From: Arthrobacter sp. ISL-5
Lineage (GTDB): Bacteria; Actinomycetota; Actinomycetes; Actinomycetales; Micrococcaceae
Assembly (NCBI RefSeq): GCF_018613835.1
Contig: NZ_JAGGPM010000029.1
Coordinates: 1-64,000, forward strand
Direction of reading: 5' to 3'
Length of the DNA stretch: 64,000 nucleotides
Made by a program: the position numbers and the translations under genes. Numbering within the stretch: position 1 is the first letter of the stretch; every line of letters begins with the position of its first letter. A model generated the notes under the pieces. It searched no databases. It had not been told where the DNA came from and was given only the letters and a program-made list of their open reading frames with translations. Of the stretch, positions 37,101 through 43,572 are shown in pieces.

Positions 37101-37572
37101 CAAGGTCACGGATGTGCGGAACTGGTTCACCTTCTCGGCGTCGGAGAAGTGGACCGAGACCGGCGAGGAGTTCGAGCACTTCACGGACTCGGGCGGCAAG
37201 TCCGGCGGCCAGAAGGAGAAGCTGGCGTACACGATCCTGGCGGCGGCGCTGGCCTTCCAATTCGGGCTGGCTTCTGGCACCGGGAATGGTGGCGCGGCTG
37301 GCAAGAAGGCGAGCGGCGGCCGGAGTTTCCGGTTCGTGGTGATTGACGAAGCGTTCGGGCGCGGGTCCGATGAGTCCGCGCGGTACGGCCTGCAGCTGTT
37401 CCAGCGCATGAAACTTCAGCTGCTGATTGTCACGCCGCTGCAGAAGATCCACGTGATTGAACCCTTTGTCTCGCATGTGGGATTCGTGGCGAACACGAAC
37501 GGTGACGACTCCCAGCTGCGCAACATGACCATCCAGGAATACCGGGACGAACGGGACCGGCGTGCCAGTTGA
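34165..37572 (+). CDS. jetC: Wadjet SMC-like ATPase JetC, 1135 aa
   Basis: JetC is the MukB-like motor. Walker A is GDIGSGKST at residues 56-64. Long coiled-coil arms run over about 330-520 and 650-900, with a hinge-like region between (YAGELLRVRDSEGAWEGAAE, LVYLKVGEAG). The ABC signature GGKSGGQKEKLAYTIL is near 1012 and Walker B FRFVVIDEAFGRGSDESA near 1058. All ATPase motifs look intact. Length agrees with type I systems. ATG at 34165 overlaps the jetB stop. In the complex it extrudes DNA loops and senses small closed circles. A Gly-rich insert lies just before Walker B (ASGTGNGGAAGKKASGG). Confidence 0.96.
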   Translation: MSTELQDTLFTLEEKTDDGGPPPGFRLHRLELLNWGTFHQGVRTFRLDGDNSLLTGDIGSGKSTVVDAITTLLLPANRIEYNKAAGAQKKERSLMSYVRGFHKSTRSTGGEYSRPVALRGTGALTVVLGVFHNAVLDKSVTLAITLWATQEAGQPSRFYSLAASDQSIGADFANFGQDPAKLKKKLRAAGAAVHDTFEPFAAAFKREFGIKGNQAMDLFHRTVSMKQVENITSFVRTNMLEEDDVAARIGNLIHHFDDLKKAHDAVLRAKDQIALLTPIRDGAAQHARLTLEDELARQQRDQLHPWFTDRKLQLSLEHQSELQRTGERLQEESTKLRTEIAGRRHELSAIQEDIRTNGGGRLAAIDADIARLADQSGTQRQRFETYATAAKDLGLRPPEDRVLFYSNRARLGEVETQLGTQSDELQESRTGLTITRTELTTGLNEIGAELRSLQSRPNLLPLPQLELRRRLCDGTGIAETALPYAGELLRVRDSEGAWEGAAERTLHGFALSLLVPGEHYTAVSGWVDANNLRGRLVYLKVGEAGAPKTAEPGTLAAKIAIKPGTPFRSFLLDELATRFDHFCCDTLEDFRRYPKALTVNGQLKGGRGRHEKDDRRELTDRRNYVLGWDNHDKISRFLAEQDELKGQLQVTDAQLKKVNASLGDLGRQNQQLGTVRSVADFGEISWQLTARRIEELKAEKLELETASDVLKQLTAKEAGVTAELERLEDKAGKLRERLGANDKDAKDIAEAIAECGDVLAETPLTDDGGVLAAVEQLTAAALGDKTLTYKNTGTVESSVRSGLTDTIDALSKRIARAAESTVRLMADFRNKYRNETTDIDAALEAAGDYNRLLEQLVSNDLPRFEAHFKESLNQNTIHEVVAFNAFLDSRRQDIVNRIGEINQSLAGIEYNPGRHIQLEHQNTSDQDVREFGVDLRACSEGTIGDEDQYSEQKYLQVERLIERFRGRDGLTTLDERWTAKVTDVRNWFTFSASEKWTETGEEFEHFTDSGGKSGGQKEKLAYTILAAALAFQFGLASGTGNGGAAGKKASGGRSFRFVVIDEAFGRGSDESARYGLQLFQRMKLQLLIVTPLQKIHVIEPFVSHVGFVANTNGDDSQLRNMTIQEYRDERDRRAS

Positions 37573-38872
37573 GTCGTCGAAGTGGACTACGGTCGCCGGG
37601 CTGCGGGTGCTGTCGCTGAAAGCCTGGACCAGCGGGGCGTTGCTGCGCGAACTGCTCGAACCCACCGGCGTCTATCCCCGCCGTCGAGCCTTTAAACGCC
37701 CGACGGCGGCCGCACTGTTGAGTGATTACGCTGCAGCCCAGCGGTGGGCTGCTGAGCTGTTCGCCGGGGCCGGTCCGTACACGCTGGAAACAATGGAGGT
37801 GGGGCGCCGCACGGTGGGCTCCAACCGGATCCCGGCCGCGGCAGTTTTCGCGACTGTGGAGGACGAGGTCGGGTTTATTGGCAAGTCCCGCGAGGCCGCG
37901 CGGTTCCGGGACCTGGCCGCGGCTCTTGGCGGGCTGGATCCGTTGCTGACAGGTTGGGCCGCGCGGCGCCCGCTGAAGCTGCTTGAACTGGGCGATGACG
38001 TTCTCTCCGCCGCGCAGGTGGCGCTGTGGCTTCGGGACAATCCAGCACCCGGAATCTACGTCCGGCAGCTGGGACTGCCCGGCGTGCACACGAAGTTCAT
38101 TGAACGGCACAGGCAGGTCATTGATCAGCTAATGGCGGCCATTGCGCTTGGCTCCGATAATAGTGAGGCGAAGGCCGACGCCGAAGGTCTCGAGGAAGAT
38201 CCCTTGGAAACTGCCGTGCCCGAGGTTGCCCTCGACGACGGTGCCGGCCGTACCCCGGCGGCACGCTTCGCCCGCCGGCACGGCTTCCTGCATCCGCCGG
38301 AGCTCGTCCGCTTCCGTGTCCTCGACCCTTCGATTCCCATGCTGGGCGGTGCCCGGGACGTTACCGTGACCGCCGAGGCCTTCGGCACGCTGCGACTGCC
38401 TGTGCACACGGTGATTGCGACGGAGAACCAGGTCAACTTCCTCGCCCTGCCGGAGCGTCCCGGGACGCTGGCTCTCTACGGCGCCGGCTATGGATTCTCG
38501 TCCCTGCAAGATGCGGCATGGCTCCGCGAATGCCAGGTCCTGTACTGGGGCGATATCGACACGCACGGCTTCCGGATCCTGGACCAGCTCCGGGCGGCGC
38601 ACCCGCACGTGCGGAGTGTGATGATGGACGAGGAGACGCTGCTCGCGCACCGGGACGTTTGGGGACGGGAGCCGTCACCGTCAAGGGCTGCACTGACGAG
38701 GCTCACCCCTGCAGAAGCCGCAGTGTACGAAGCGCTGGGTGACGACAGCTACAGTTCAGCCGTCCGCCTCGAACAGGAGCTCATCAACTGGAACTGGGCA
38801 CTGAAATGTCTCCCCCGGGTGGTTAGGCCTGTCGAAACCAGCACTTGGAGCAGCCGGTTTGAACAGCTGTAG
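37562..38872 (+). CDS. jetD: Wadjet nuclease JetD (DUF3322/DUF2220), 436 aa
   Basis: The start is GTG at 37562, overlapping the jetC stop by 11 bases. The N-terminal half is the DUF3322 domain. The C-terminal half is a Toprim-like DUF2220 domain with the acidic residues in VIATENQVNFLALPE (Glu, near 285) and YWGDIDTHGFRILDQL (Asp-x-Asp, near 322). JetD cuts the DNA once the JetABC complex has found a small circle. The closing motif RLEQELINWNWALKCLP is followed by RVVRPVETST and a short tail. That tail is encoded by a dispersed repeat (38819-38842) and is probably not original. A relic of a different jetD 3' end lies at 41359-41497. Confidence 0.94.
   Translation: MPVESSKWTTVAGLRVLSLKAWTSGALLRELLEPTGVYPRRRAFKRPTAAALLSDYAAAQRWAAELFAGAGPYTLETMEVGRRTVGSNRIPAAAVFATVEDEVGFIGKSREAARFRDLAAALGGLDPLLTGWAARRPLKLLELGDDVLSAAQVALWLRDNPAPGIYVRQLGLPGVHTKFIERHRQVIDQLMAAIALGSDNSEAKADAEGLEEDPLETAVPEVALDDGAGRTPAARFARRHGFLHPPELVRFRVLDPSIPMLGGARDVTVTAEAFGTLRLPVHTVIATENQVNFLALPERPGTLALYGAGYGFSSLQDAAWLRECQVLYWGDIDTHGFRILDQLRAAHPHVRSVMMDEETLLAHRDVWGREPSPSRAALTRLTPAEAAVYEALGDDSYSSAVRLEQELINWNWALKCLPRVVRPVETSTWSSRFEQL
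38819..38842. repeat. Dispersed repeat copy inside the jetD 3' end
   Basis: GGTTAGGCCTGTCGAAACC differs from the family consensus GGTTGAGCCTGTCGAAACC by two bases, TG becoming TA and A becoming G, which removes the usual in-frame stop. JetD translation therefore runs on for about 17 codons. Confidence 0.7.
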
Positions 38873-38883
38873 CCGCAACCGTA

Positions 38884-38900
38884 CAAATGCCGTACATTTG
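38884..38900. promoter_or_regulatory. Inverted repeat at the toxin-antitoxin promoter
   Basis: CAAATG-CCGTA-CATTTG has perfect 6-base arms and sits 20-36 bases before the antitoxin ATG. RHH antitoxins normally repress their own operon through such sites, so this is the likely operator. Confidence 0.65.
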
Positions 38901-38919
38901 GTCACAGGAGGCTAGGGCA

Positions 38920-39189
38920 ATGGCAAGTACTAAAACGCGTCGTCTGGAGTTGCGCACGGACGAAAGCACTGATGAATTGATCACCGAGGCCGCAGAACTT
39001 CTGCACATGACAAAGTCGGCGTTTGTAACGGATGCTGCCCGGCAGGCTGCAGAAAAGGTCATTGCGCGCTCGGACGTCACTCTCATGGCTCCTGAAGTCT
39101 TCGACGCAATGATGGCGTCTCTGGGCGTCCCCGACGAGTCCCCGGAACTGGCGGTGCTGTCCAAGCTTCCGCGGCTCATCGGTCGATGA
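38920..39189 (+). CDS. RHH-type (DUF1778) antitoxin, 89 aa
   Basis: The sequence KTRRLELRTDESTDELITEA, then AELLHMTKSAFVTDAARQAAE, is the ribbon-helix-helix fold of DUF1778 antitoxins. The beta strand is RLELRT, followed by two helices with the MTKSAFV turn. The C-terminal 35 residues (VTLMAPEVFDAMMASLGVPD) match the part that wraps and neutralises the toxin. CAGGAGGCTAGGG precedes ATG 38920; an upstream in-frame ATG at 38887 lies inside the operator and is less likely. It overlaps the toxin gene as ATGA. Confidence 0.93.
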   Translation: MASTKTRRLELRTDESTDELITEAAELLHMTKSAFVTDAARQAAEKVIARSDVTLMAPEVFDAMMASLGVPDESPELAVLSKLPRLIGR

Positions 39190-39719
39190 GCGACCGGACC
39201 TATCGCCTATCGAAACTGGCCCCCGGTTATGATCTGGGGGCCTTTGACTGCGGGGAACCTGCGTACAACCAGTGGCTTGCCGACCACGCGAGCCAGGCCG
39301 TGGCAGCCGGGGCGTGCATGGTCTACCTTCTCCTCGAGAAGCGGTCCGATACGAAGGAGAAGGTAATTGGATACTTCGCGATCTGCCCCACCCTCGTAGT
39401 CCGGGATGACCTGCCGAAGTCGCTTCAGCGGAAAGTGTTGCGCAGTGCGCCTGGCTGGCTCCTGGCCAAGCTGGCACTCGACCGATCCAAGCGCGGCGAT
39501 AAGGCCAATCAATGGGGCTGGCAGCTGCTTCGTGCAGCGCTCGAGACCATCATGGCAGCGTCGGACCTCGGCGGCGGCCAGATCATCGTGGTCGATGCTG
39601 ACAATCCCGGCTTGGTCGACTGGTACGCCCGTCACGGATTTGTTCCAACCCGCGGTGACAACTTACGGCTCTACATGAAGGTTGCAACGGCCAGGAAATA
39701 CCTCGATTCGGAGAACTGA
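39186..39719 (+). CDS. GNAT-type toxin (TacT-like acetyltransferase), 177 aa
   Basis: This is a GNAT acetyltransferase of the class paired with DUF1778 antitoxins. Typical marks are FDCGEPAYNQWLADHA near the start, YFAICPTLV, LARLAL-like AKLALDRSKRGDKANQWGWQ (the acetyl-CoA loop region with R/Q-x-x-G-x-G/A altered to KRGDKANQWG) and VDADNPGLVDWYARHGF near the end. Known members acetylate the amino group of charged tRNAs and block translation. It overlaps the antitoxin by four bases. It follows jetD and precedes a convergent ATPase gene in the defence island. Confidence 0.93.
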   Translation: MSDRTYRLSKLAPGYDLGAFDCGEPAYNQWLADHASQAVAAGACMVYLLLEKRSDTKEKVIGYFAICPTLVVRDDLPKSLQRKVLRSAPGWLLAKLALDRSKRGDKANQWGWQLLRAALETIMAASDLGGGQIIVVDADNPGLVDWYARHGFVPTRGDNLRLYMKVATARKYLDSEN

Positions 39720-39810
39720 TGGGCTCTCGTCAGACAGCTGCAATGATGCAAGGTGACTACATAAGCTAGACCGGTCGGCCATCCTCAGCACCACTCCGCG
39801 CGCCACCTTG

Positions 39811-40941
39811 TTACAGCAATTGCACTACAGCCTTTTCCATCCCAGAAACCATTTCTCGTGCCTGCTCACGAACGTCGACGCCGTTGAGCCAGGAGGCGAT
39901 GAGTGTTCGTCTGACGAAGGCGTGGTCCAGCCCCAAGTACTCCGCGATTTCGAGGAAGACTCTTTGGTGAACCATTCCTTCCGTGTGGGCAATCGCAGCC
40001 ACCATGACCTCGTCATGACTCACATCGTCTCTAATCACCACCCCGTTCGCGCCTCTAACGGCGAAACGGAGTAGGTCAATCGGGAGCCTTCGGATCATGG
40101 CTTCGGAAAGCGTGGCAATGATCGTTTGAAATCCGCCGGCAAGGGTGCGTCGAGCGATCTCATCCAAGAAAGCGACGTGCCCTCGCGGCGAAAGGTAGCT
40201 TTCAGGTTCATCGATGAGGACAATGTCGCTGGCCGCGGACCTCTCGAGTTCCCAGATGCAGTAAAGGACCCACAGTTCCCCCGAGCTCATCTCGTATGGA
40301 GTCCGCACGTGACCATCCGACATAGTCGCTTCAAGGTACGGGGCGTCATAGGAGTCGCTCTTGAAGGCGAAGAACTCTACGCTCCCATATTCGCGCCCAA
40401 GGATCCTGTTGATGCTGGTCAAGGTCGGCCTGTCGGCCGCCCAGCTTCCTTCGAAGTGCCTGGCATGGTCCGGGGCTTCGACGTCCTGCATCCACATTTC
40501 GTAGTCAGCAAATGCTCTGTGCGCACTGAGCGGTACGGTGACACGAAGTTCCCCGTCGCTCTCCCCAAAAATGAAGCTCTCGGCCCGTGGTCTCCGAAGG
40601 TCGACTCTAAAATTTTGGGGCGTCCATCCTGACCCCATGTTAATCGAGTGGGTGCCCGCGACGGCGCCGACGTCCGCTCGGTCGGCGTCCTTCCATCTGG
40701 ACCTTGAGGCCGGAGGAAACCGCATGTGTTCACCGCCATACTTAGGCAAGGACTCTTCCAAAATCTTCAAAAGATACGACTTCCCCGACCCGTGGCTCCC
40801 CACAACAGCTGTGAACCGCGCGAAGTGCACATCCTGTGGGGTGAAGGCGGGTGAGCTGAAAATACTAAGGCGTTGAAGGTGGATATGGTTGGTCTTCGCT
40901 AACTTCGAGAGCACGCTCGGGTGGTCATTGACTGGCTGCAT
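39811..40941 (-). CDS. AAA/ABC-type ATPase, 376 aa
   Basis: Walker A is GSHGSGKS near residue 48, the ABC-like signature is YEMSSGELWVLY near 226, and Walker B is IVLIDEPESYLSPRGH near 248, followed by an H-loop-like TIIATLSEAM. This is the compact AAA_21/OLD-type arrangement without a coiled-coil arm. The Toprim nuclease of full OLD proteins is absent; the C-terminal 90 residues (RDDVSHDEVMVAAIAHTEGM) are helical and may be a regulator or partner-binding part. Such stand-alone ATPases occur in several phage-defence systems with a separate effector. No obvious partner is fused or overlapping. Its place beside Wadjet and a toxin-antitoxin pair makes a defence role plausible. Confidence 0.85.
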   Translation of the reverse strand: MQPVNDHPSVLSKLAKTNHIHLQRLSIFSSPAFTPQDVHFARFTAVVGSHGSGKSYLLKILEESLPKYGGEHMRFPPASRSRWKDADRADVGAVAGTHSINMGSGWTPQNFRVDLRRPRAESFIFGESDGELRVTVPLSAHRAFADYEMWMQDVEAPDHARHFEGSWAADRPTLTSINRILGREYGSVEFFAFKSDSYDAPYLEATMSDGHVRTPYEMSSGELWVLYCIWELERSAASDIVLIDEPESYLSPRGHVAFLDEIARRTLAGGFQTIIATLSEAMIRRLPIDLLRFAVRGANGVVIRDDVSHDEVMVAAIAHTEGMVHQRVFLEIAEYLGLDHAFVRRTLIASWLNGVDVREQAREMVSGMEKAVVQLL

Positions 40942-40980
40942 AGGCCGAGTCTAGGGCGAAGCACTGACATCCTCATGGCG

Positions 40981-41011
40981 CTTGTCCAACAAGCACGTAC
41001 CACTTGCTACG
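40981..41011. promoter_or_regulatory. Orphan copy of the GntR-gene promoter element
   Basis: CTTGTCCAACAAGCACGTAC plus CACTTGCTACG matches 43507-43537, the element upstream of the intact GntR gene, with only a few substitutions. No GntR gene follows here. A subtilase relic begins at once, as if a deletion ran from the promoter into the neighbouring protease gene. Confidence 0.7.
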
Positions 41012-41358
41012 GACCCGCTGTCGTTAAGCACTTTGGCATCCAGGATGGTGCAGTCCGGGCACACACACGCGACACCCGTGGAGTTATGGGCGGCGGCCAC
41101 GATACCGGCAACGTGCGTGCCGTGGCCGTATTTGTCGTAGTCCTCAGGATTGACAATTTTCGAATCACTGAAGTTGGTCCGCTCGACGACCTTCTGCGAT
41201 ATGTCCTCGTGGTCGATTGCCACACCTGAATCGACGATGGCAACCTTGATGCCGCTACCGGTCGTGACGGGCCACGCTTCGACTGCGTCCACATCGGCGT
41301 CCTCTTTGCCCGTGGCTATGGTTTGCGTGTTGGCGGTGTTGGTAAATGATTGGCCTGC
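41010..41358 (-). pseudogene. Internal relic of a subtilisin-like protease gene
   Basis: The - strand reads GQSFTNTANT, DADVDAVEAWPV, VAIVDSGVAIDHEDISQKVV, YGHGTHVAGIVAAAHNSTGV and CPDCTILDAKVLNDSGS. This matches the middle of the intact subtilase at 46516-47835 (Asp and His of the triad). The signal peptide, the propeptide and the serine half are missing. On the left it joins the orphan GntR promoter element, on the right the jetD relic. Confidence 0.88.
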
Positions 41359-41497
41359 GCTTTCGAGGCTGACTGCAGAAGAGTCGGCGCTCTATCAAGG
41401 GCTGGGCAACGATACCTACGGCCCAGCCGTCCGCTTAGAACAGGAGCTGATCAGCTGGGACTGGGCGCTGGAACGGCTCCACCCCGCCGCTGGTTGA
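41359..41497 (+). pseudogene. 3' relic of a second jetD
   Basis: The frame reads RLTAEESALYQGLGNDTYGP, AVRLEQELISWDWALERLHP then AAG and TGA. It matches the end of the intact JetD (RLTPAEAAVYEALGDDSYSS, AVRLEQELINWNWALKCLP) with clear divergence, so it comes from a paralogous jetD, not from a recent copy. The stop lies within GCTGGTTGA, the head of a dispersed repeat. The rest of the gene is missing. Confidence 0.85.
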
Positions 41498-41513
41498 GTT
41501 TGTCGAAGCCAAG
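41488..41513. repeat. Dispersed repeat copy after the jetD relic
   Basis: GCTGGTTGAGTTTGTCGAAG follows the family consensus with C-to-T changes. It supplies the TGA stop of the jetD relic. Confidence 0.7.
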
Positions 41514-41530
41514 CCCGTCGGTTGCCAGCT

Positions 41531-41686
41531 TCAGTCGTCGTTGTAACGGGCAAGTGCTTCTTTGTAGACAGCGGCAGTTTCATGGTCGCCCCTATCGGTG
41601 TATTTGGCGATGATGTTCTCTAAGTCGCGTTTAATGACCCAAAGCGCGTCATAGGGTTCACGAGGACGGGGAACGTAATCGTTCAT
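41531..41686 (-). CDS. Unknown 51-aa protein, second gene of a tiny operon
   Basis: The product begins MNDYVPRPREPYDALWVIKR and continues DLENIIAKYTDRGDHETAAV to an acidic end (ALARYNDD). It is soluble and probably mostly helical. Its ATG at 41686 overlaps the stop of the 41-residue gene as ATGA, so it is translated by coupling. It is lower in GC than the surrounding genes. I recognise no family. It sits between the jetD relic and a coiled-coil protein gene, in the defence island. The tight coupling is the main evidence that it is real. Confidence 0.7.
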   Translation of the reverse strand: MNDYVPRPREPYDALWVIKRDLENIIAKYTDRGDHETAAVYKEALARYNDD

Positions 41687-41808
41687 GATTTCACACCCCC
41701 TTGCGCCTCTTCACGCTCCAGCAGATAGCGCAGAAATGCCGCCTGGTTGTCGATTTCCCGCTGTTTGCGCGGGGAAACCCAATCCAGTAATTCTTGATCG
41801 TCAGCCAT
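41683..41808 (-). CDS. Unknown 41-aa protein, first gene of a tiny operon
   Basis: The product is MADDQELLDWVSPRKQREID followed by NQAAFLRYLLEREEAQGGVK and S. It is highly charged and helical, with no signal or membrane segment. A near-perfect Shine-Dalgarno sequence (AAGGAGGTGA on the - strand, 41823-41814) stands just before ATG 41808, the best in the window. Its stop overlaps the next start (ATGA). Pairs of very small coupled genes of this kind often encode toxin-antitoxin or regulatory peptides, but nothing here proves that. A 22-base direct repeat lies upstream (41849-41892). Confidence 0.72.
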   Translation of the reverse strand: MADDQELLDWVSPRKQREIDNQAAFLRYLLEREEAQGGVKS

Positions 41809-41848
41809 GACGTTCACCTCCTTCCAGGTATGAATTGATGCTCACCCC

Positions 41849-41892
41849 GTTCAGGCAAGATCCGCGAAAGTTTCAGGCAAGATAGGCGAAGG
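41849..41892. repeat. 22-bp direct repeat, two copies, ahead of the tiny operon
   Basis: The two adjacent 22-base units (41849-41870 and 41871-41892) share TTCAGGCAAGAT and GCGAA and differ at four or five other positions. They lie about 25 bases upstream of the strong Shine-Dalgarno site, where they could be an operator. Confidence 0.7.
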
Positions 41893-42088
41893 TCTTTGTC
41901 GGCGGCAGCTTTGGCCCGGCCGAACTCATAACCACGGTGTTGAGCGGACTCCGCTGCGGCCGCCCCGCAGACAACGTCCGTTCCGACCTTTAGAATGGGC
42001 ATTCTCACGCAGGTGCGATGACGCTCCTGCTCCGTCTGTGAGCAGCGTGAAGCTGTCCTGGACGGATCATGAATGGGGATGGCTGATC

Positions 42089-42802
42089 ATGAGCAACGGC
42101 GCACCTGACGATGGTCCAGAACCCCGCGCCGTCCCACCACGGAAGCCGGCCAAACCGCCGCGGATCGGAACAGCGAAGGAACGGCCGACGTCGGCAAATG
42201 AGCCGTCCGCCTCGCCCGCCGTGCGGGCGGCAGGCAATGACGAAACGGCGCCGCCGCTCGACAACTACGCCGAGTTCATCGGGCGGCTGGACGCGGCGGC
42301 CGGGAAACTCACGCCGCGGCGGGATGCCCTGACCAAGGCACTCGGCGCTGCGGAGCTGCTCTTCAACCAGAACCATGCAGGGCTCGAGCTTTGGGGCCAG
42401 CGCCTGTCGCGAATCCTCCAGCTCATGGACCGGAGCACCGGAAACCAGCAGGCGCGGGCGCACACCACGCTGCGAGAGCTTCATGACGTCGCTGTCAAAA
42501 TGGAGCAGATGTTCACCAGCCGCACGGAGCGCGTGCAGCAGGTCTGCAATGGGATCCGGGCGCGCCGGGACCAAATCAACGCGTCCCTGTTTGAGCTGGA
42601 GAAGAGCAAGGTCAAGTTGACGTCGTCCAAGATGCTGGCGCTGGAGCGGGAGAATCTCAGCAGGGTCGCGGCCGACCTTTCGGTCACCGCGGAGGAGGGC
42701 ATCGGCCCCGGCTTCCCGGACCCTGGCCTTCGGGAAAGTCTCCGGGAGGCACGGGAAGCCATCATCCTGGCCGAGGCACTGCTGGAAGTGAAAGGGAACT
42801 GA
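42089..42802 (+). CDS. Coiled-coil protein of unknown function, 237 aa
   Basis: ATG at 42089 is preceded by GGGGATGG. The first 65 residues are Pro/Ala-rich and disordered. The rest is long amphipathic helix: FIGRLDAAAGKLTPRRDALT, GLELWGQRLSRILQLMDRST, DVAVKMEQMFTSRTERVQQV, RRDQINASLFELEKSKVKLT. There is no signal peptide or membrane segment. It is likely an oligomeric coiled-coil protein. It is followed after two bases by a membrane-protein gene, so the two are co-transcribed and may form a complex at the membrane. I recognise no family. Confidence 0.8.
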   Translation: MSNGAPDDGPEPRAVPPRKPAKPPRIGTAKERPTSANEPSASPAVRAAGNDETAPPLDNYAEFIGRLDAAAGKLTPRRDALTKALGAAELLFNQNHAGLELWGQRLSRILQLMDRSTGNQQARAHTTLRELHDVAVKMEQMFTSRTERVQQVCNGIRARRDQINASLFELEKSKVKLTSSKMLALERENLSRVAADLSVTAEEGIGPGFPDPGLRESLREAREAIILAEALLEVKGN

Positions 42803-42804
42803 AC

Positions 42805-43383
42805 ATGCCAACCCCACGGACCGAGCACCGGGAAATCTGCAGCTTCACTTCCAAGGAATGGACGGGCAGTCCGGCCGACGGCGCGGGCGCCATGTTCGGC
42901 GGCTTTTCGATTGTCGGCTTCGTCCTGTGCCTGATCCTGATGCTCTTCGTGCCCGGCTTCAGGGACGTCGGCGCCACCATGCTGTTCGTCGGGATCTTCG
43001 CCTCGATATTCACGGTCCTGGGCATCCTGGGCAGGGGTTCGAGCGAGCGGGCGTTCCTGCAGCGGCTCACTGCGACCGTGAATGAAGTGATTCTCGAACT
43101 CACGGCGGACAGGGCGAACCAGCTCTCGACTGATCAGCTCCGCTCACTGCTCGTCGACGGCGGGAGCCTCCCGCTGCTGGTGAACGGGGTGTCCGGCCTG
43201 CATCTGAAGGTCATTCCGGAGCCCTCACCGAAGCCGAAACAGAATGCCAAGCCGCAAACTGACGCAGTCACCACTACCCGAATCGTCATCGCGGCCACGC
43301 CGCCCGATTACGGCATTGGCAGTTTCGACCGGCTGCTGGAAACCGCCACCAATGACCAGGGCTTCACTTCCTCCGGTGCATAG
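42805..43383 (+). CDS. Membrane protein with long cytosolic tail, 192 aa
   Basis: Two membrane helices lie at about 32-51 (FSIVGFVLCLILMLFVPGF) and 56-73 (ATMLFVGIFASIFTVLGIL). The tail of about 115 residues has a helical part (LTATVNEVILELTADRANQL) and a closing domain with TTTRIVIAATPPDYGIGSFD. The start lies two bases after the coiled-coil gene stop and is preceded by GGGAACTGAAC within it. The family is not recognised. It probably anchors the coiled-coil partner to the membrane. Confidence 0.78.
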   Translation: MPTPRTEHREICSFTSKEWTGSPADGAGAMFGGFSIVGFVLCLILMLFVPGFRDVGATMLFVGIFASIFTVLGILGRGSSERAFLQRLTATVNEVILELTADRANQLSTDQLRSLLVDGGSLPLLVNGVSGLHLKVIPEPSPKPKQNAKPQTDAVTTTRIVIAATPPDYGIGSFDRLLETATNDQGFTSSGA

Positions 43384-43506
43384 CGGGTAAGCCCGGCGCG
43401 GACTAACGATGAGAGCGGGACGGCGACGGCGGAGCCGCGTTCCGTCTGACTGTCCTGTGAGACGAACGGCAACCGATCCCAAGAGCGCGCCCCTTGGCCA
43501 GACTCG

Positions 43507-43538
43507 CTTGTCCAACAAACGCGTAGCACTTGCTACGC
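43507..43538. promoter_or_regulatory. Operator/promoter element of the GntR gene
   Basis: GCGTAG-CACTTG-CTACGC (43521-43538) is a perfect inverted repeat with 6-base arms, preceded by CTTGTCCAACAA. It ends 34 bases before the GTG start. A near copy at 40981-41011 has lost its gene. It is the likely autoregulatory site of the HutC-type repressor. Confidence 0.6.
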
Positions 43539-43572
43539 TGGTTTCCCCAGAAGACCACTAAGCGAGGCAAAC

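Noticed and set aside
35521..37665. Very long open frame antisense to jetC (714 codons)
   Set aside because: It is a high-GC mirror of the jetC frame, has no domain I recognise and no ribosome site; jetC on the + strand has complete SMC motifs.
38887..38919. Earlier antitoxin start
   Set aside because: This ATG lies inside the inverted repeat and lacks a ribosome site; the ATG at 38920 has CAGGAGG upstream.
41814..42008. 64-codon frame upstream of the tiny operon
   Set aside because: It runs over the 22-base direct repeat and the Shine-Dalgarno site, has no ribosome site of its own and no family resemblance.
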